DNA of 64,000 nt. Source: Colocasia esculenta (lineage: Eukaryota; Streptophyta; Magnoliopsida; Alismatales; Araceae). Below the pieces are notes generated by a model that was not told the DNA's origin, ran no database searches, and saw only the letters and a program-made list of their open reading frames with translations. The stretch is taken from contig CM024759.1 in the NCBI GenBank assembly GCA_014218235.1, forward strand, positions 76,777,079 to 76,841,078, read 5' to 3'. A program made the position numbers and the translations under genes. How positions within the stretch are numbered: position 1 is the first letter of the stretch; every line of letters starts with the position of its first letter. This document shows positions 12,130 to 24,751 of this stretch, one piece after another.

Positions 12130-14310
12130 ATCCTTTAGACTTGGGTTTTTTTTTTAAATTAGTCATTTGAACGCCCAACCCAATCCGGGAATCCAATTCG
12201 GATTCCGTCAGTTCGCACACGTCACTTTCACCCACCTGGTTGTGTCGGAGCAAACGGCACGCCGATCATATCCCATTTTGGGATTTTGGACCCCCGAGTT
12301 GCTTGTTCTGATCCTTTAGACTTGGGTTTTTTTTAGATTAGTCATTTGAATGCCCAACCCAATCCGGGAATCCAATTCGAATTCCGTCAGTTAGCACACG
12401 TCAATTTCACCTACTCGGTCGTGTCGGAGCGAACGACACGTCGATCGGATCCCATTTTGGGGTTTTGGACCCCCGGGTTGCGTGTTTTGATCCTTTAGAC
12501 TTGGGTTTTTTTTAGATTAGTCATTTGAACGCCCAACCCAATCCGGGAATCCAATTCGGATTCCGTCAGTTCGCACACGTCAATTTCACCTACCCGGTCG
12601 TGTCGGAGCGAACGACACATCGTTCGGATCCCATTTTGGGATTTTGGACACTCAGGTTGCGTATTTTGGATACTTTAGACTTGGGTTTTTTTTAGATTAG
12701 TCATTTGAATACCCCACCCAATCCGGAAATCCAATTCGGATTCCGTCAGTTCGCACACCGGTTGTGTCGGAGCGAATGACATGCCGATCAGATCCCTATT
12801 TGGGATTTTGGATCCCCGAGTTGCTTGTTCTGATCCTTTACCTTGGGTATTTTTTAGAATAGTCATTTGAACGCCCAACCCAAACCGAAATCCAATTCGG
12901 ATTCCGTCAGTTCGCACACGTCAATTTCACCTGCCCGGTCGTGTCGAAGCAAACGACACGTCGATCGGATCCCATTTTGGGATTTTGGACCCCCGGGTTG
13001 CGTGTTTTGATCCTTTAGACTTGGGTTTTTTTAGATTAGTCATTTGAACGCCCAACCCAATCCGGAAATCCAATTCGGATTCCGTCAGTTCGCACATGTC
13101 AATTTCACCTACCTGGTCGTGTCGGAGTGAACGACACATCGATCGGATCCCATTTTGGGATTTTGGACCCCCCGGTTGCGTATTTTGGATCCTTTAGACT
13201 TGGGTTCTTTTTACATTAGTCATTTGAACGCCCAACCCAATTTGGGAATCCAATTTGGATTCTGTCAGTTCGCACACGTCATTTTCACCCACCCGATCGT
13301 GTCGGAGCGAACGACACGCCGATCAGATCCCTATTTGGGATTTTGGACCTCCGAGTTGCTTGTTCTGATCCTTTACCTTGGGTATTTTTTAGATTAGTCA
13401 TTTGAATGCCCAACCCAAACCGGAAATCCAATTCAGATTCCGTCAGTTCGCACACGTCAATTTCACCTACCCGGTTGTGTCGGAGCGAATGACACGTCGA
13501 TTAGATCCCATTTTGGGATTTTGGACCCCGGGTTACGTGTTTTGATCCTTTAGACTTGGGTTTTTTTTAGATTAGTCATTTGAACGCCCAACCCAATCCC
13601 GGAATCCAATTCAGATTCTGTCAGTTTGCACACGTCAATTTCACCTACTCGGTCGTGTCGGAGCGAACGACACATCGATCGGATCCCATTTTGGGATTTT
13701 GGACCCCCGGGTTGCGTGTTTTGATCCTTTAGACTTGGTTTTTTTTTTTAGATTAGTCATTTGAACGTCTAACCCAATCCGGGAATCCAATTCGGATTCC
13801 GTCAGTTCGCACACGTTAATTTCACCTACCCGGTTTGTCGGAGCGAACGACACATCTATCGGATCCCATTTTAGGATTTTGGACCCCCGGGTTGCGTGTT
13901 TTGATTCTTTAGACTTGGGTTTTTTTTTTTAGATTAGTCATTTGAACGCCCAACCCAATCCGGGAAGCCAATTCGGATTCCGTTAGTTCACACACGTCAC
14001 TTTCACCCACCAGGTCGTGTCGGAGTGAACGACACCTCGATCAGATCCCTATTTTGGATTTTGGACCCCCAAGTTGCTTGTTCTGATCCTTTATCTTGGG
14101 TATTTTTTAGATTAGTCATTTGAATGCCCAACCCAAACCGGGAATCCAATTCGGATTCCGTCAGTTCGCACACGTCAATTTCACCTACCCGGTCCTGTCG
14201 GAGCAAACGTCACGTCGATCGGATCCCATTTTGGGATTTTCGACCCCCGGGTTGCTTGTTTTGATTCTTTAGACTTGGGTTTTTTTAGATTAGTCATTTG
14301 AACGCCCTTT
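12130..14310. repeat. ~180-bp tandem repeat array, about 12 units
   Basis: The unit begins around GACTTGGGTTTTTTT, continues through TTAGTCATTTGAACGCCCAA and ends GGATTTTGGACCCCC. It recurs at close to 180-bp intervals. Unit starts can be read near 12138, 12318, 12499, 12677, 12840, 13017, 13197, 13374, 13552, 13732, 13912, 14093 and 14273. Units differ by point changes and short indels. Minus-strand open frames across the array are repeat artefacts. Confidence 0.93.
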
Positions 14311-14467
14311 ACACTTTTGTTTATCTTAGAATAGTAATTTGAGTGCTCATGTGGCTTTTTTTATCCTTCCATAAGTTGATTGTATAAAGGGACCTTCTTT
14401 ATAGGTTTCTTAATTTAGATTTCTTTTTTCTCTTTTGACCTTCTTTAGTGGTTTCATTTCATTGAAA

Positions 14468-15438
14468 CTATATGAAATTAATAGTAATACTGGCCTGAGG
14501 GGCTGGCTGTGAGGGGCGTACTCCCTGTATGGCTGAGATCAACTGCTCGACCATAACGCCAAAGTGCGTCCGTAGCTCTTCTCGAATGAGGGTTCTCATC
14601 TCCTCTACACCACTGCCGGGCGGCGCAGCAGATGAACTTGCGTATGCCGGAGGAGCGACTGAACTCGCATATGAGGACAACAGTGGAGTAGAATCCAGGC
14701 TATCCCCAAAGCCGTACAGTCGACCCTTCCTCGGCCCTCCCGCTGCATCGACCCAAGCCTCCGGATCTAAGTCTGGCTGGGGAGTGCCCTCTGCATAGCG
14801 ATCCGCCATCGTCCTGTCATAGGTCTCCTGGAGAACAAATTAAAACTAAATTATTGAAATCAAATTATTTTAATATCTTAATTGAATTCAAAATTTATAT
14901 TTTGACTTACAGTAATCGTGCGAGCACTCTCACTGACATAGTCATCCGTCCCCTTCCGCTTATGAGTCCGATCAAATAACTCGCGAAAAGTAGGGGCACG
15001 CTCGAGCTCGTGATGCTTACAATTTAACAAAATTAGTTAGTTTCACAATAATAATTAATGTATTAAGCAATTGAACAATAATATGCTTACCAATTTTTTG
15101 CTGTGGGTCGCATAAGATACGGACCCACTAGTATTCACATTCTTCTCCGGATGAGTTGATCGGTTGTGTTTTGCCGCCTGTGACCGCTCCTGCCATGGTC
15201 CAGTAGCCCAATGATGACAAAGGGACTCCCGATAGTCCCTCCTCATCCAAACAGGGCCGTAATCCAGCCAAGCCGTAGGATCCAGGCTGCTTGTGGTCTT
15301 CATTGCCTTGTCCCGGGCCTCCCACATCGACTTTCTTAAATTAGTCTGGGCAGTAGACTCCCAGACGGCTCGAGCTCGAGTGAGATCCTCGGGTCTCGTG
15401 AATGCGTACCTTCTCTGTAAAAAAATAAAATTACTCAA
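14468..15438 (-). CDS. Transposase_24 / TNP1-like CACTA accessory protein (partial)
   Basis: In En/Spm elements the second protein binds subterminal repeats and helps the transposase. Two exon-like minus-strand pieces are visible. Piece 15438-15055 encodes RRYAFTRPEDLTRARAVWES and later the Transposase_24 signature SQAAKHNRSTHPEKN followed by GSVSYATHSKKL. Piece 14809-14468 encodes DLDPEAWVDAAGGPRKGRLY, then YGFGDSLDS and a C-terminal helix with EEMRTLIREELRTHFG. The wording D-P-E-x-W-V-x-A-x-G-G-P-R-K-G-R is characteristic of this plant family. The N-terminal exons may lie at 15464-15824 but are not clear. It belongs to CACTA 2. Confidence 0.7.
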
Positions 15439-15934
15439 CTTTGTGCACTAACAGAGATAGCAATTAAAGAAATGACTTCAAATCAGTAAAAATTAATAAT
15501 ACCGTGAACATGTCAAATAATAAATCCCGAACGGGTACCGAGAACTCTCTCCATGCATCTACTGGTCCTAGAATGTGTGCGTGGACCAGCATCGTAATAT
15601 AGCAGGAAGCAGAACCGGGTTCTATCTTCCCCCTGCAATTGCACATTAATTTTGTACATGAACTGTATTACATAAATAACAAATACAGTAAGTTTGAAGT
15701 GATCATGTTTACCGTGAAATCCAACATGGCTGCCATCCAGGTAGCTGAGGCCCCTCCTCATCCACTACTGGATGCTGTCTCTCCACCTCTGTTGAAAACA
15801 ATTAAGTACACTATTGTTGTATAAATTGGAAGACAAGAAACATACTAATCTATGGAAACGTACATGTACCTGGTGGTGAGGAAGAAGGGAAAGGTGGCGC
15901 TACTGGCGTGGTCGGGGAGGCGATCCCTGCAAAA

Positions 15935-16744
15935 TTATATGTACGTTAGAAAATATGAATTTAATATGAACAATAAAATATAGAGTTTTGTGTTTACATA
16001 TACATATACCTGTCGCCGGGACGACCGGCGTGGACGAGGAGGCAGTCCCTGCAAAATTGTATGTACATTAGAAAATATGAATTTAATATGAACAATTCCT
16101 TCTGAATTCTCCTCGAATTCGTCATCCTCCTCGAATTCGTCCTCATCATGCCGGGACTCTTCCTCCTCATCAGACTCCACCTTCTGCTCAAGGGCATTTG
16201 AATCAACTTCTTCCTGTACGTTATCCTTATATAAGCAAATTGGTTCATTTATATCATCAACACTGAACTGCGTAGAAGCCGCCAACTCTCGTGCGTCACT
16301 CCGATCTGATTGAAAAAAATTATCATTAACACCTTCGAGCTCATCATCAGCCGGGACAAGCTCATAGTCAGGGAATAGTCTTGATTTCACTCTACATGCA
16401 GCCCACCAATCTCTCAATTTGAGGGACGAATAATTTGAATAATAAACTTGTTGGGCTTGTGCCGCTAGAATGAATGGCTCATACGTACTCAACTTGGACT
16501 TATGCTTGACATCGACAATCCCATATGTTGTGTCATTATGAATAGAGGTCGGATCAAACCAATGACACTTGAAGAGAAATACATTGTTGCCTTGTCCCAA
16601 AAATTGCAGTTCAATGACTTCTTCGAGAATGCCATAATAGTCTATTTCATTTTCATTGTAGGCACTTCCCTTCACACATACGTCGCTGTTCATCGTAGAC
16701 TTATTCCGTCCATAATCTCTCGTGTGAAATCGATATCCATTCAC
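15935..16744 (-). CDS. DUF4216-containing C-terminal part of a TNP2-like transposase
   Basis: The minus-strand ORF contains NGYRFHTRDYGRNKSTMNSD, then IDYYGILEEVIELQFLG and NNVFLFKCHWFDPT. It continues with LSTYEPFILAAQAQQVYY. This is the DUF4216 module found at the C-terminus of plant CACTA transposases. A strongly acidic tail (DEEEESRHDEDEFEEDDEFE) follows. It reads on from the DUF4218 pieces at 17104-17807 in the same orientation, separated by likely introns, so together they are the 3' half of one TNP2 gene. Confidence 0.8.
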   Translation of the reverse strand: MNGYRFHTRDYGRNKSTMNSDVCVKGSAYNENEIDYYGILEEVIELQFLGQGNNVFLFKCHWFDPTSIHNDTTYGIVDVKHKSKLSTYEPFILAAQAQQVYYSNYSSLKLRDWWAACRVKSRLFPDYELVPADDELEGVNDNFFQSDRSDARELAASTQFSVDDINEPICLYKDNVQEEVDSNALEQKVESDEEEESRHDEDEFEEDDEFEENSEGIVHIKFIFSNVHTILQGLPPRPRRSSRRQVYVYVNTKLYILLFILNSYFLTYI

Positions 16745-17103
16745 AATGTAGCCTGAATAGACACGTACAATCTTCGAGGTCCCATAACTGATCTCTTGAA
16801 CTCTTGAATTAGTAATAAAACCTTGTTCAACCTATTATTAAAAAAAGGGATAGACAATGACAAATTACAACAACTAAGTATGCATAAGAGCATAACACTT
16901 ATGCTTCAAAATATTTAGACACTTACTCGAGATCTTAACCAAGTAGGAAAAGACTTCTCCCCTTCCTTTTCAACCTGCACATCAGTCAGACGTGGATTCT
17001 GTTGCAGTATGACTGAGTCAAACTCTCTGCAATGTAAATGTCACACAACCTCTAACTTCCGTAGTATTGCTCGCAAATGATGTACATCATTAGTGTTGAG
17101 TGC

Positions 17104-17816
17104 TTACTCAATGTAGGGGTCTAGTTCTGCGTAATTCATGAATATGTAGATCTCCGCAACTACCAACTCTCTATCTTCGAGTGCACGAGTAGAAGAATAT
17201 CTGAACGCTCGTCCAGGACACTTAAATACAGAGAGTCGGTCAGACACATTAGAATCTCCACCATCATCATTACGTGGAGGTTGAGTGTGTCGGGTTCGTA
17301 TTTCCGTGTCAAAGTGCATCGAACAAAAGTTTGATATCTCTTCAATAAGGTACGCCTGGGTAATGGAGCCCTCAACTTGTGCTTTGTTGCGGACTTTCAT
17401 CTTCAGATCGTGCATGCACCTACGACAATAATTCAAATGAATACATATGAAATATAAAAGATCATCATAATGTGAATAAATTGAGACATAGGAATATACC
17501 TCTCAAATAGATACATCCATCGAAATTGTACTGGTCCTCCGACCCTAGCCTCATATTGCAAATGGATGATCAGGTGCTCCATTGAATCAAAGAATGCTGG
17601 AGGAAATATCTTCTCTAATTTGCAGACTGTCTGTATTATATTTTGCTCCATATTTTGCAAGTCATAAAGTCTGAGTTCTGATGCAGATAAAATCCTGAAG
17701 AATTGACTCAGCTCAGTCATTGCTCTCCATATTTGCTTTGGCAACAACTCACGAAAAGCAATTGGTATTAGTCTTTGCATGAAAACATGGCAGTCATGAC
17801 TCTTCATTCCGTATAT
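17104..17816 (-). CDS. DUF4218-containing part of a TNP2-like transposase (truncated)
   Basis: Piece 17807-17433 encodes MKSHDCHVFMQRLIPIAFRE, then PPAFFDSMEHLIIHL and FRWMYLFERY, the DUF4218 signature. Piece 17436-17104 continues with MHDLKMKVRNKAQVEGSI and AYLIEEISNFC. Upstream on this strand (beyond 17816) no Transposase_21 catalytic domain is found, only AT-rich DNA. The gene is therefore 5'-truncated and should not make an active transposase. Confidence 0.8.
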
Positions 17817-17829
17817 ACGTTCTCATCAT

Positions 17830-19250
17830 TGAAAATAAAACTCGTACACATCAATCCCAAAGTCTTGAACGGGAAGGTTCATTGACACGGGCTTAACACG
17901 TTCTCGTGAGGTGTGTGCAGTGATAAATTACTATACATGCATAGATCAAATTTAAAACCCACATAAATATGAAAACAAAATATGTCATGTGAACAAGTGC
18001 AATATTAAAATAAATTCACACATACATGTAAATGAATTATATTAATGTAAGAACTGCAATACTAATCAAGTGTAATAAAATTACATATAAACAAGTGCAA
18101 TACTAAACAAATACATTAAAATAAGAAGTGTAATACTAATCATTAAACTGAAAGTAAACAATTAAACGTAAACTAAACTAATGTCTAGAAGGAAGAGTTT
18201 GTACTAATTTTTTTTTCCTAAATTGGGATGTATGCCTCATTGGTGTTTGTATTTGGCTTCTTTATAAATGCCTATCCCATGGCTAATAAGTGGTATACGT
18301 AACACACTTCTAAACTTTATAATTTTATGAACTCATATTGTAATTAGCAAATTGGACCCTTGACAAATGCTCTCTCTCTAGACCACTAAATTTTATGTAG
18401 GAAAACTATTGAAAAAATGTAATAAAAGCGTAGCTCCACTTGACAGGAGGCTAATGGGAACCTGACAGACTGTACACTTCCTAGAAAAGTGCATCAAAAA
18501 ATATGCCTCAATACCCTAGATAATGCTTCTAGAAATTATGTGCCCTATAACAACCCCAGTGTAGCACTGCCCTCACAAATATGAAATGTTGTTTAACATA
18601 TATGTATATACGCATATATTTGAAAACCAAGAGTGTGCTCACCCTTACCAAGATGAAGCCTAAACCACAAGTAATCCAGAGCTATGGAGAGGACAAACAT
18701 CTCTTAGGTAGTGTCCATCCCCATTCCCCCCCCCCCCCCCAACAATTTGCACTAGTTCATTTCTTGCTTTTTCCTTGTTTTTTCTTTAAAGGGTGTCATG
18801 TTCTATATCTGTCTACATTTTTTGAGTGATGCGAGAAAATGAGATTGTTGAATTTCTTGTACCAAACACATCAAATTGTCCTAAACATGTGCATCTATTT
18901 TTCAGGTCTTTGCTATATCATCTCTCTTATCTTCTTAAGTTTATGAACCTCTTTCTCTTGAATTTTTAATCTCTTGTCACCCTATGTGTAATTGTGTATC
19001 AATCACATAGAATTATATTTGTCACTTCATTAGTTGCTACATACCTAAATATGTAATGCAAATCAATTTTATTATAAAGATTAACTTTATTATGCATATA
19101 TAGAGTTAGAAGTCTAGCCTTTCATTATCCCACTTACTAGCATGCATACAAAGGCGTGATGCAATAACAATTGCCTAATACACAAGGAACAATTCAATGC
19201 ACGAGTTAATTGAAGCAATCTAATTTTCATGGTAAAGGCCAAGATAACGA
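17830..19250. other. Non-coding interior of CACTA 2
   Basis: AT-rich sequence with a C homopolymer near 18727-18740. No domain is seen. This is where the 5' exons of the transposase gene would be expected, so they appear deleted or replaced. Confidence 0.5.
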
Positions 19251-19269
19251 GATTTTTTGTAGAAACCTG

Positions 19270-19962
<693 letters not shown>

Positions 19963-20144
19963 TTCACGGGGATGGCGGGGGGGGGGGGGAAATTGCGGGT
20001 TTACCGACGGACATTCCGACGGACATATTTATGTCGAAATATCTGTTGGTAATCCTGTATTACCGACGGAATGTTTCGACGGATATTTCGACGGAACAGT
20101 TCCGTCGGAAATATCCGTCGATAAAACCGCTTTCCCTTGTAGTA

Positions 20145-21736
20145 TACATTATTGAGTAATTTAATAAAGTCTCATGGTAAATATTTATGTTAAGTGTGTG
20201 CAAGTGTAATTAAATCATGAGGGTATGAATAGTTGTGCACATAGCTTTTAAATGAAATAAAATCATGAGAATAATACCCAATATTGCTTAACAAGTTGTT
20301 ACTGTTCATAACAGTGTTTAATTAGGGTTAAACAAGGATTATATGGCATAATTAATAGGGGTATATGAGTAATTAGGGTTTCTGGCCGCTTTGCTGAAAT
20401 CGCGACAGGGGTACCTGTCGCATTTCAAGTTGCGACATATCGACTGGTCGGGACAGCTGAACCGGGCCGGTCGGGTGGGAATCGCGACGGGTCAGACCGT
20501 CACATTCAAGACGTGACGGTCAGGTCTGTCACGACCCTTCTGAGATCGTGACGGGTCGGGCCGTCGTGATTTCAGAAGGTGGTCCGAGCCTAGAAAAGGG
20601 GTTCAGCCCTTTTTAGGGTTCGGTCCAACCCTCTATGGCATGACACAAGGCTGTTCAAAAATCAATATAAAATCATAGAAACATCGAAAAATCATGAAAC
20701 TAGTTTTGAATGAAAGTAGACACGTAGATGTTTCAACAAGCATGAGTAATTAGAAAATAGACAAGTATTGGGCATGCTTTAATTAAGTTACATTTCGGTG
20801 ACCTAAAACATGCACAGACATGGAAAATGATTTAATTCACAAATGATGCATGATGAAAATAGGGGGAAATAGGATCATTCAAAAGCTAACATCATACAGT
20901 ATTTATGATAAAATTCTCAAGGCATGTAATAGAGTATATACATGGATTGAAGTCAAACAAGATGGTTTGAGTACATGATGATGACAGAGATTAGAGTATT
21001 TAATACTCTCTCATGGAGCAACGGAAATTAGGGAAATCATGGGGCTTTCATAGATGGATGTATGAGATACCTATGGCCGAAGTTAATTGATTTGTGCTTG
21101 AGAGATTGCCCACCTTTTTGTGCTATAAAGAAAACCTAGGGTTTAAGACGAAGTAGAAGATGAAATCCCTTCTCCTCCAAGCCTTTCCTCCTGCTCTCCT
21201 CATCCTCAGCCTCCTTTCCTCGTCTCCCAGAGCTTCAGCAATGTTCTAGGGAAGGGTGGAGATGAATTGAGGGTGTTTTGTATGCTTAAAAAGTCCTATA
21301 ACCTTAAGACTCTCCTCTTCTCTTCAAACTATGAAATTTCATAATTATCAACATAATTCCTAGCATTTATCCACTAAATAGGCTAGATGAGAGGTCTAAT
21401 CTCGTGGGTAATGGGTTAGGATGGGATAAGGACTCCTTTTTAAGATAATTATAACCCATTTAGTCGTTACCTCACCCTTATTTAATTTATTAATTAATTA
21501 GCTCCGAAATTAGGCTAAAATATCTCTCATCCAAAGATGGACTCTTCACAATTGGGCCCATTCTTTTATGTTTGGACCATTAATATAACCCATCTTTTAA
21601 TTTAGGTTAATGGGCTTTGATTTAATTCCCTTTATTTCAATTTAATGCTCCTTTATTCTAATTTAATTCTATTTATCACATTTATTTAATTTAATTTTTT
21701 ATTTTACTTAAGATTTTAAAAATCGGAGTTGCTACA
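20145..21736 (-). mobile_element. Proximal part of the split Ty3/gypsy LTR
   Basis: Read on the minus strand this starts TGTAGCAACTCCG at 21736, immediately after a polypurine tract and the 3' end of pol, so it is the inner end of the 3' LTR. It continues across the CACTA 2 insertion (TAC TSD) to 10048. A block of GCGAC/GTCGC hairpin modules lies at 20402-20580. Confidence 0.75.
20402..20580. repeat. GCGAC...GTCGC stem-loop modules in the chromovirus LTR
   Basis: Several short inverted repeats occur in succession. The first has 8-bp arms GCGACAGG / CCTGTCGC (20402-20421). It is followed by GCGAC or GTGAC arms paired with GTCAC or GTCGT at spacings near 10 nt. Confidence 0.75.
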
Positions 21737-21752
21737 TCCTTCCCCTCTTAAA
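21737..21752 (-). promoter_or_regulatory. Polypurine tract of the chromovirus
   Basis: On the minus strand a purine run AAGAGGGGAAGGA lies directly before the LTR start TGTAGC. It would prime plus-strand DNA synthesis of the retroelement. Confidence 0.65.
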
Positions 21753-21857
21753 AAGAATTTGGTCCCCAAATTCATATGATCATAAGAGGAAGAGTTACTT
21801 ACTGAATAGTTCTGGGTAATTCCATCGCATTGTTGCTTCGGGTTCCCACGTAGCTTC

Positions 21858-22241
21858 TTAAACTTCATGATTTCTCCAGACTATCTTTACCACAGATATA
21901 GGTCGGTTTCGAAGCTGCTGTATCTTCTTGTCTAAGATTCTTACTGACTTCTCTTCATATGTCATATCTTTGTTTAGAATTATATCGTCGTAGCTGATTA
22001 CATGTGATGGGTCGTACACGTACTTCCTTAGCATTAACACATGGAAAACATTGTGTACTGTGAAAAACCGAGGACGTAATGCCAGACGATACGCCACCTC
22101 GCCTACTCTTTCTATTACCTCAAATGGACCTATGAATGTTGTAGACACCCATTTCTGACCCATAAGTCGAGCAAAATCCCTTGTCATATCATTGATGCCC
22201 CACGTTGGCTCATCATCGTCAAGCTGGCTTTCTCCGATCAT
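21858..22241 (-). pseudogene. Integrase C-terminal fragment of a Tekay/Del chromovirus
   Basis: The minus-strand ORF contains FIGPFEVIERVGEVAYRLAL, then VHNVFHVLMLRKYVYDPSHV and a terminal KIVWRNHEV. This is the linker and chromodomain-proximal tail that follows the integrase core in Tekay/Del-type Ty3/gypsy elements. The first ~35 residues are not like this family, so homology starts near 22170. Everything upstream of pol is missing: the element is truncated where the next retroelement region begins (around 22260). It is in the right orientation and distance from the polypurine tract and 3' LTR. Confidence 0.8.
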
Positions 22242-22397
22242 GACATCATTTCCATTAGTTCATCGCCCTGGAGGACCCTTCCTGGTCAAATCAATCTCTT
22301 TCACTATAAGCTCTCTGAGTATAAGAGTCCGATATTTCATCCCGAAGGCTGTGCATGGCTAACTGGACACATTACATGCCAAAATGCAGAAAAGACC

Positions 22398-24186
22398 AGA
22401 AGGCGACAGGCCCTAGGTCGCCTTCCTGAAAACGACAGCCCCTATGTCGCGTTCATAATTCCACATTTTAAATCCTCAGAAAATCGCAAAATGACTCAAG
22501 TCACCTTCCATATGAGGAAGGCGACATATCAAGCAGTCGCGTTCAAGAAGGTGACACCAAGGTCGTCGCGTTAAGGGGCTTAAACAGAAAACTCAATCCG
22601 AAGCCAATTTGGACACATTCTATTGATGGTAATTGCTTCATTTGGACGTCCAAATCCTCTCAAATTCGGAGCAGACCTTCCTAACATGTCCCTTTCCGAG
22701 TTCCAATAGCCCTTACACAGCCATACTTGCCCAGAGTCGGACTCTTGCCCATTATTCCTCTCAGACCCGAGTTGGGAATAATCACCCATAAGTACCTCGT
22801 CTCTGCATCTTTTTGGGCAAGGCCGGATTCTTTGGTTCGCTGAGCAAGAGAGCTTCATCTTCCACGAAGAGAGTTCTCCCTCCAGACGATCAGCAAGAGC
22901 CCTCCAGGGCGTTTTCCCATCAACTACACAATCTCCTCTTCCTTCTTCTCTTTATTTCTTTGATTTCATGCATGCATAGCTTCGTTTTCTTTCTAGTTTA
23001 GCATTAGATCACGACACACACACCTATTCTTAACACCCACAGGGGTTAAAAGCCCCAATCTTGTGAGTTCCCTCCATATTAGTCTATGATTCCATGCTTT
23101 TCATTGAATAGATCTTCTACACACGAATTCTAATGGGTGTTTTGTTTATTTGAATCACTTTGGCAGGTGTTTAAAGGTTAGAGCAAGGTGAGGCTCTTGC
23201 CCCTCGGCCGGCTGAGGAGCAGGAGGACGAAGAACCCAAGTCTCCATCCACTGAAGAAGAAGGCGACGACCGCTGTGTCGCGATCCAGAAGGCGCCATTG
23301 CCTACGTCGCGTTCAAATCAAAGCATCGCGATGCCTCCTCTGTCACATTACCAGGTACGCCTTCTCCTTCATCTTTCCTTTCCAAGGTAGTCAGCCCTCC
23401 ATCTGAACATCAAGAGGCGACTGCATTGGTGGCGATCACGGTCAGTTCCTAATCCCTACATATTCACAATCAATTTTAAAAGGGGATACAAATCCCGTGA
23501 TTACACCTTTTGGCGATCACGGTGGGACATCTAGCGCCCATCACACTTGCTTTAAATTTTCCCTGCCGTCCTTACCTTCTAATGGGTGTGTGTGTTCATA
23601 GTTTTCTCCTTTAGTTCTCTTCCCTTTGAGTTTTTATAGTGCTCTGCGGTTCTGGGTAAGAAGGCGTCAATAGGGGCGTCGCTATCCGAGTAGCGACACG
23701 CTACACGTCGCAATCAGGTTAGTACAAAGCCCCTGTCTTGTCCGGTTGTGTGCAGTGTGCTATGAGAACCGCGACGTTTTGATCATCGCGATAAAGAAAA
23801 TGACAGTAGCAACGTCGCCATCAGGTACGCGCTCTACCCATACACCCTTTTTTCATTATTTAAAGTCTGCTGAAGTCTGGGAGGAACGCGACGAGGGTTG
23901 AATCGCGTTAAAGGAGGCGACAGGGGGCGTTGACGCGATCAGGTCAGTACTTTGGTTTCTTTGTGTTTCCTTGGAAATTGGGTTTACTTTCACATACTCC
24001 ATTCAGATTTCATCATACCATGCTCTTTTCCATGCTCTTGAGAGATTGCCACTCTTGTATTTTATAGGGTTGTTTGACTTTTTCGTGCATAATTAGGACT
24101 TAATTGCCCTCTGCCCACTGCGAGAAGCAACGCGACAGGGTGATTGTCGCTATCTTGGTAGCGACATCTTCCTTGTCGCCTTTCCT
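22398..24186. repeat. GCGAC/GTCGC hairpin modules in the Tat LTR and leader
   Basis: Modules occur in four clusters: about 22398-22575, 23260-23460, 23664-23945 and 24128-24186. A typical unit is GCGAC, about 8-11 variable bases, then GTCGC or GTCGCCTTC, with the next unit 30-40 bp on. Confidence 0.75.
23511..23528 (+). promoter_or_regulatory. Candidate primer-binding site
   Basis: TGGCGATCACGGTGGGAC follows TTACACCTTT. The TGGCG start and position resemble the arginine-tRNA-type primer sites of Tat/Ogre elements. A similar GGCGATCACGG lies near 23433. The tRNA match was not computed. Confidence 0.4.
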
Positions 24187-24751
24187 CTCTGAGAGCAGTT
24201 AGTCCTAATTCTTGTTTCGTTAGTACTAGGTTAGAATTTTGCATGCACTCCGGTGCACATAGGATTTGCATACATCGCTCCATATTCGTAGCATAGGTTT
24301 CCTCCTCAACGACGCTCGCTCTCTCGGCCACATATTCCTTGTGTCCGACTAGAGCACTCGCTCGAGGGCCTCCGTAAGTCCCCGTTGACCGTGGGTTCCC
24401 ACACGGTCGCCGGGCTGGTTGTACCCATCGCCACCTAAGATCGAGTCTAGATTCATTTGGCAAGGTAGAGAGAACCCTAGTCCTACCCGAAGTTGGAAGC
24501 CTTCTCCCATTTAGGAAACCCTTCCTCACTTGGAGAGAACTTGCTAAAAGTCAAAATCACTAAAAGGCAAATTCGAATCAATTAAAAGTAACCATCATCA
24601 TTGCCAACTGCTTGCTTTGGGTGAGACGTTTCCTCTTTCCTTTTGTCTGCATAGGATTGCTTGTTTAGGAAACTAAGAGTCTGTCTAGGTTAGGTTGCCT
24701 CTCTCAAGTCTGGAAAGGCTCTCCCCATCTCTCTCCACCCACTTTCCAAAC

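Larger units (their letters stand above)
22258..24751 (+). other. Putative 5' LTR and long leader of the Tat element
   Basis: No conserved coding sequence is found, although several short open frames occur. A candidate primer-binding site at 23511 suggests that the 5' LTR ends near 23505 (TTACA) and that about 1.25 kb of leader precedes gag, typical of Tat/Ogre elements. The left LTR boundary is not certain; it may coincide with the end of the truncated chromovirus near 22258. Both LTR and leader hold GCGAC/GTCGC modules. Confidence 0.45.

Noticed and set aside
12675..14206. Repeated 60-80 aa minus-strand ORFs with ELTESELD
   Set aside because: They are the same frame of each ~180-bp tandem unit, without a start context or conserved length.
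23188..23406. A basic 72-aa protein
   Set aside because: It is a reading of the GCGAC/GTCGC-rich LTR and has no homologous motif.
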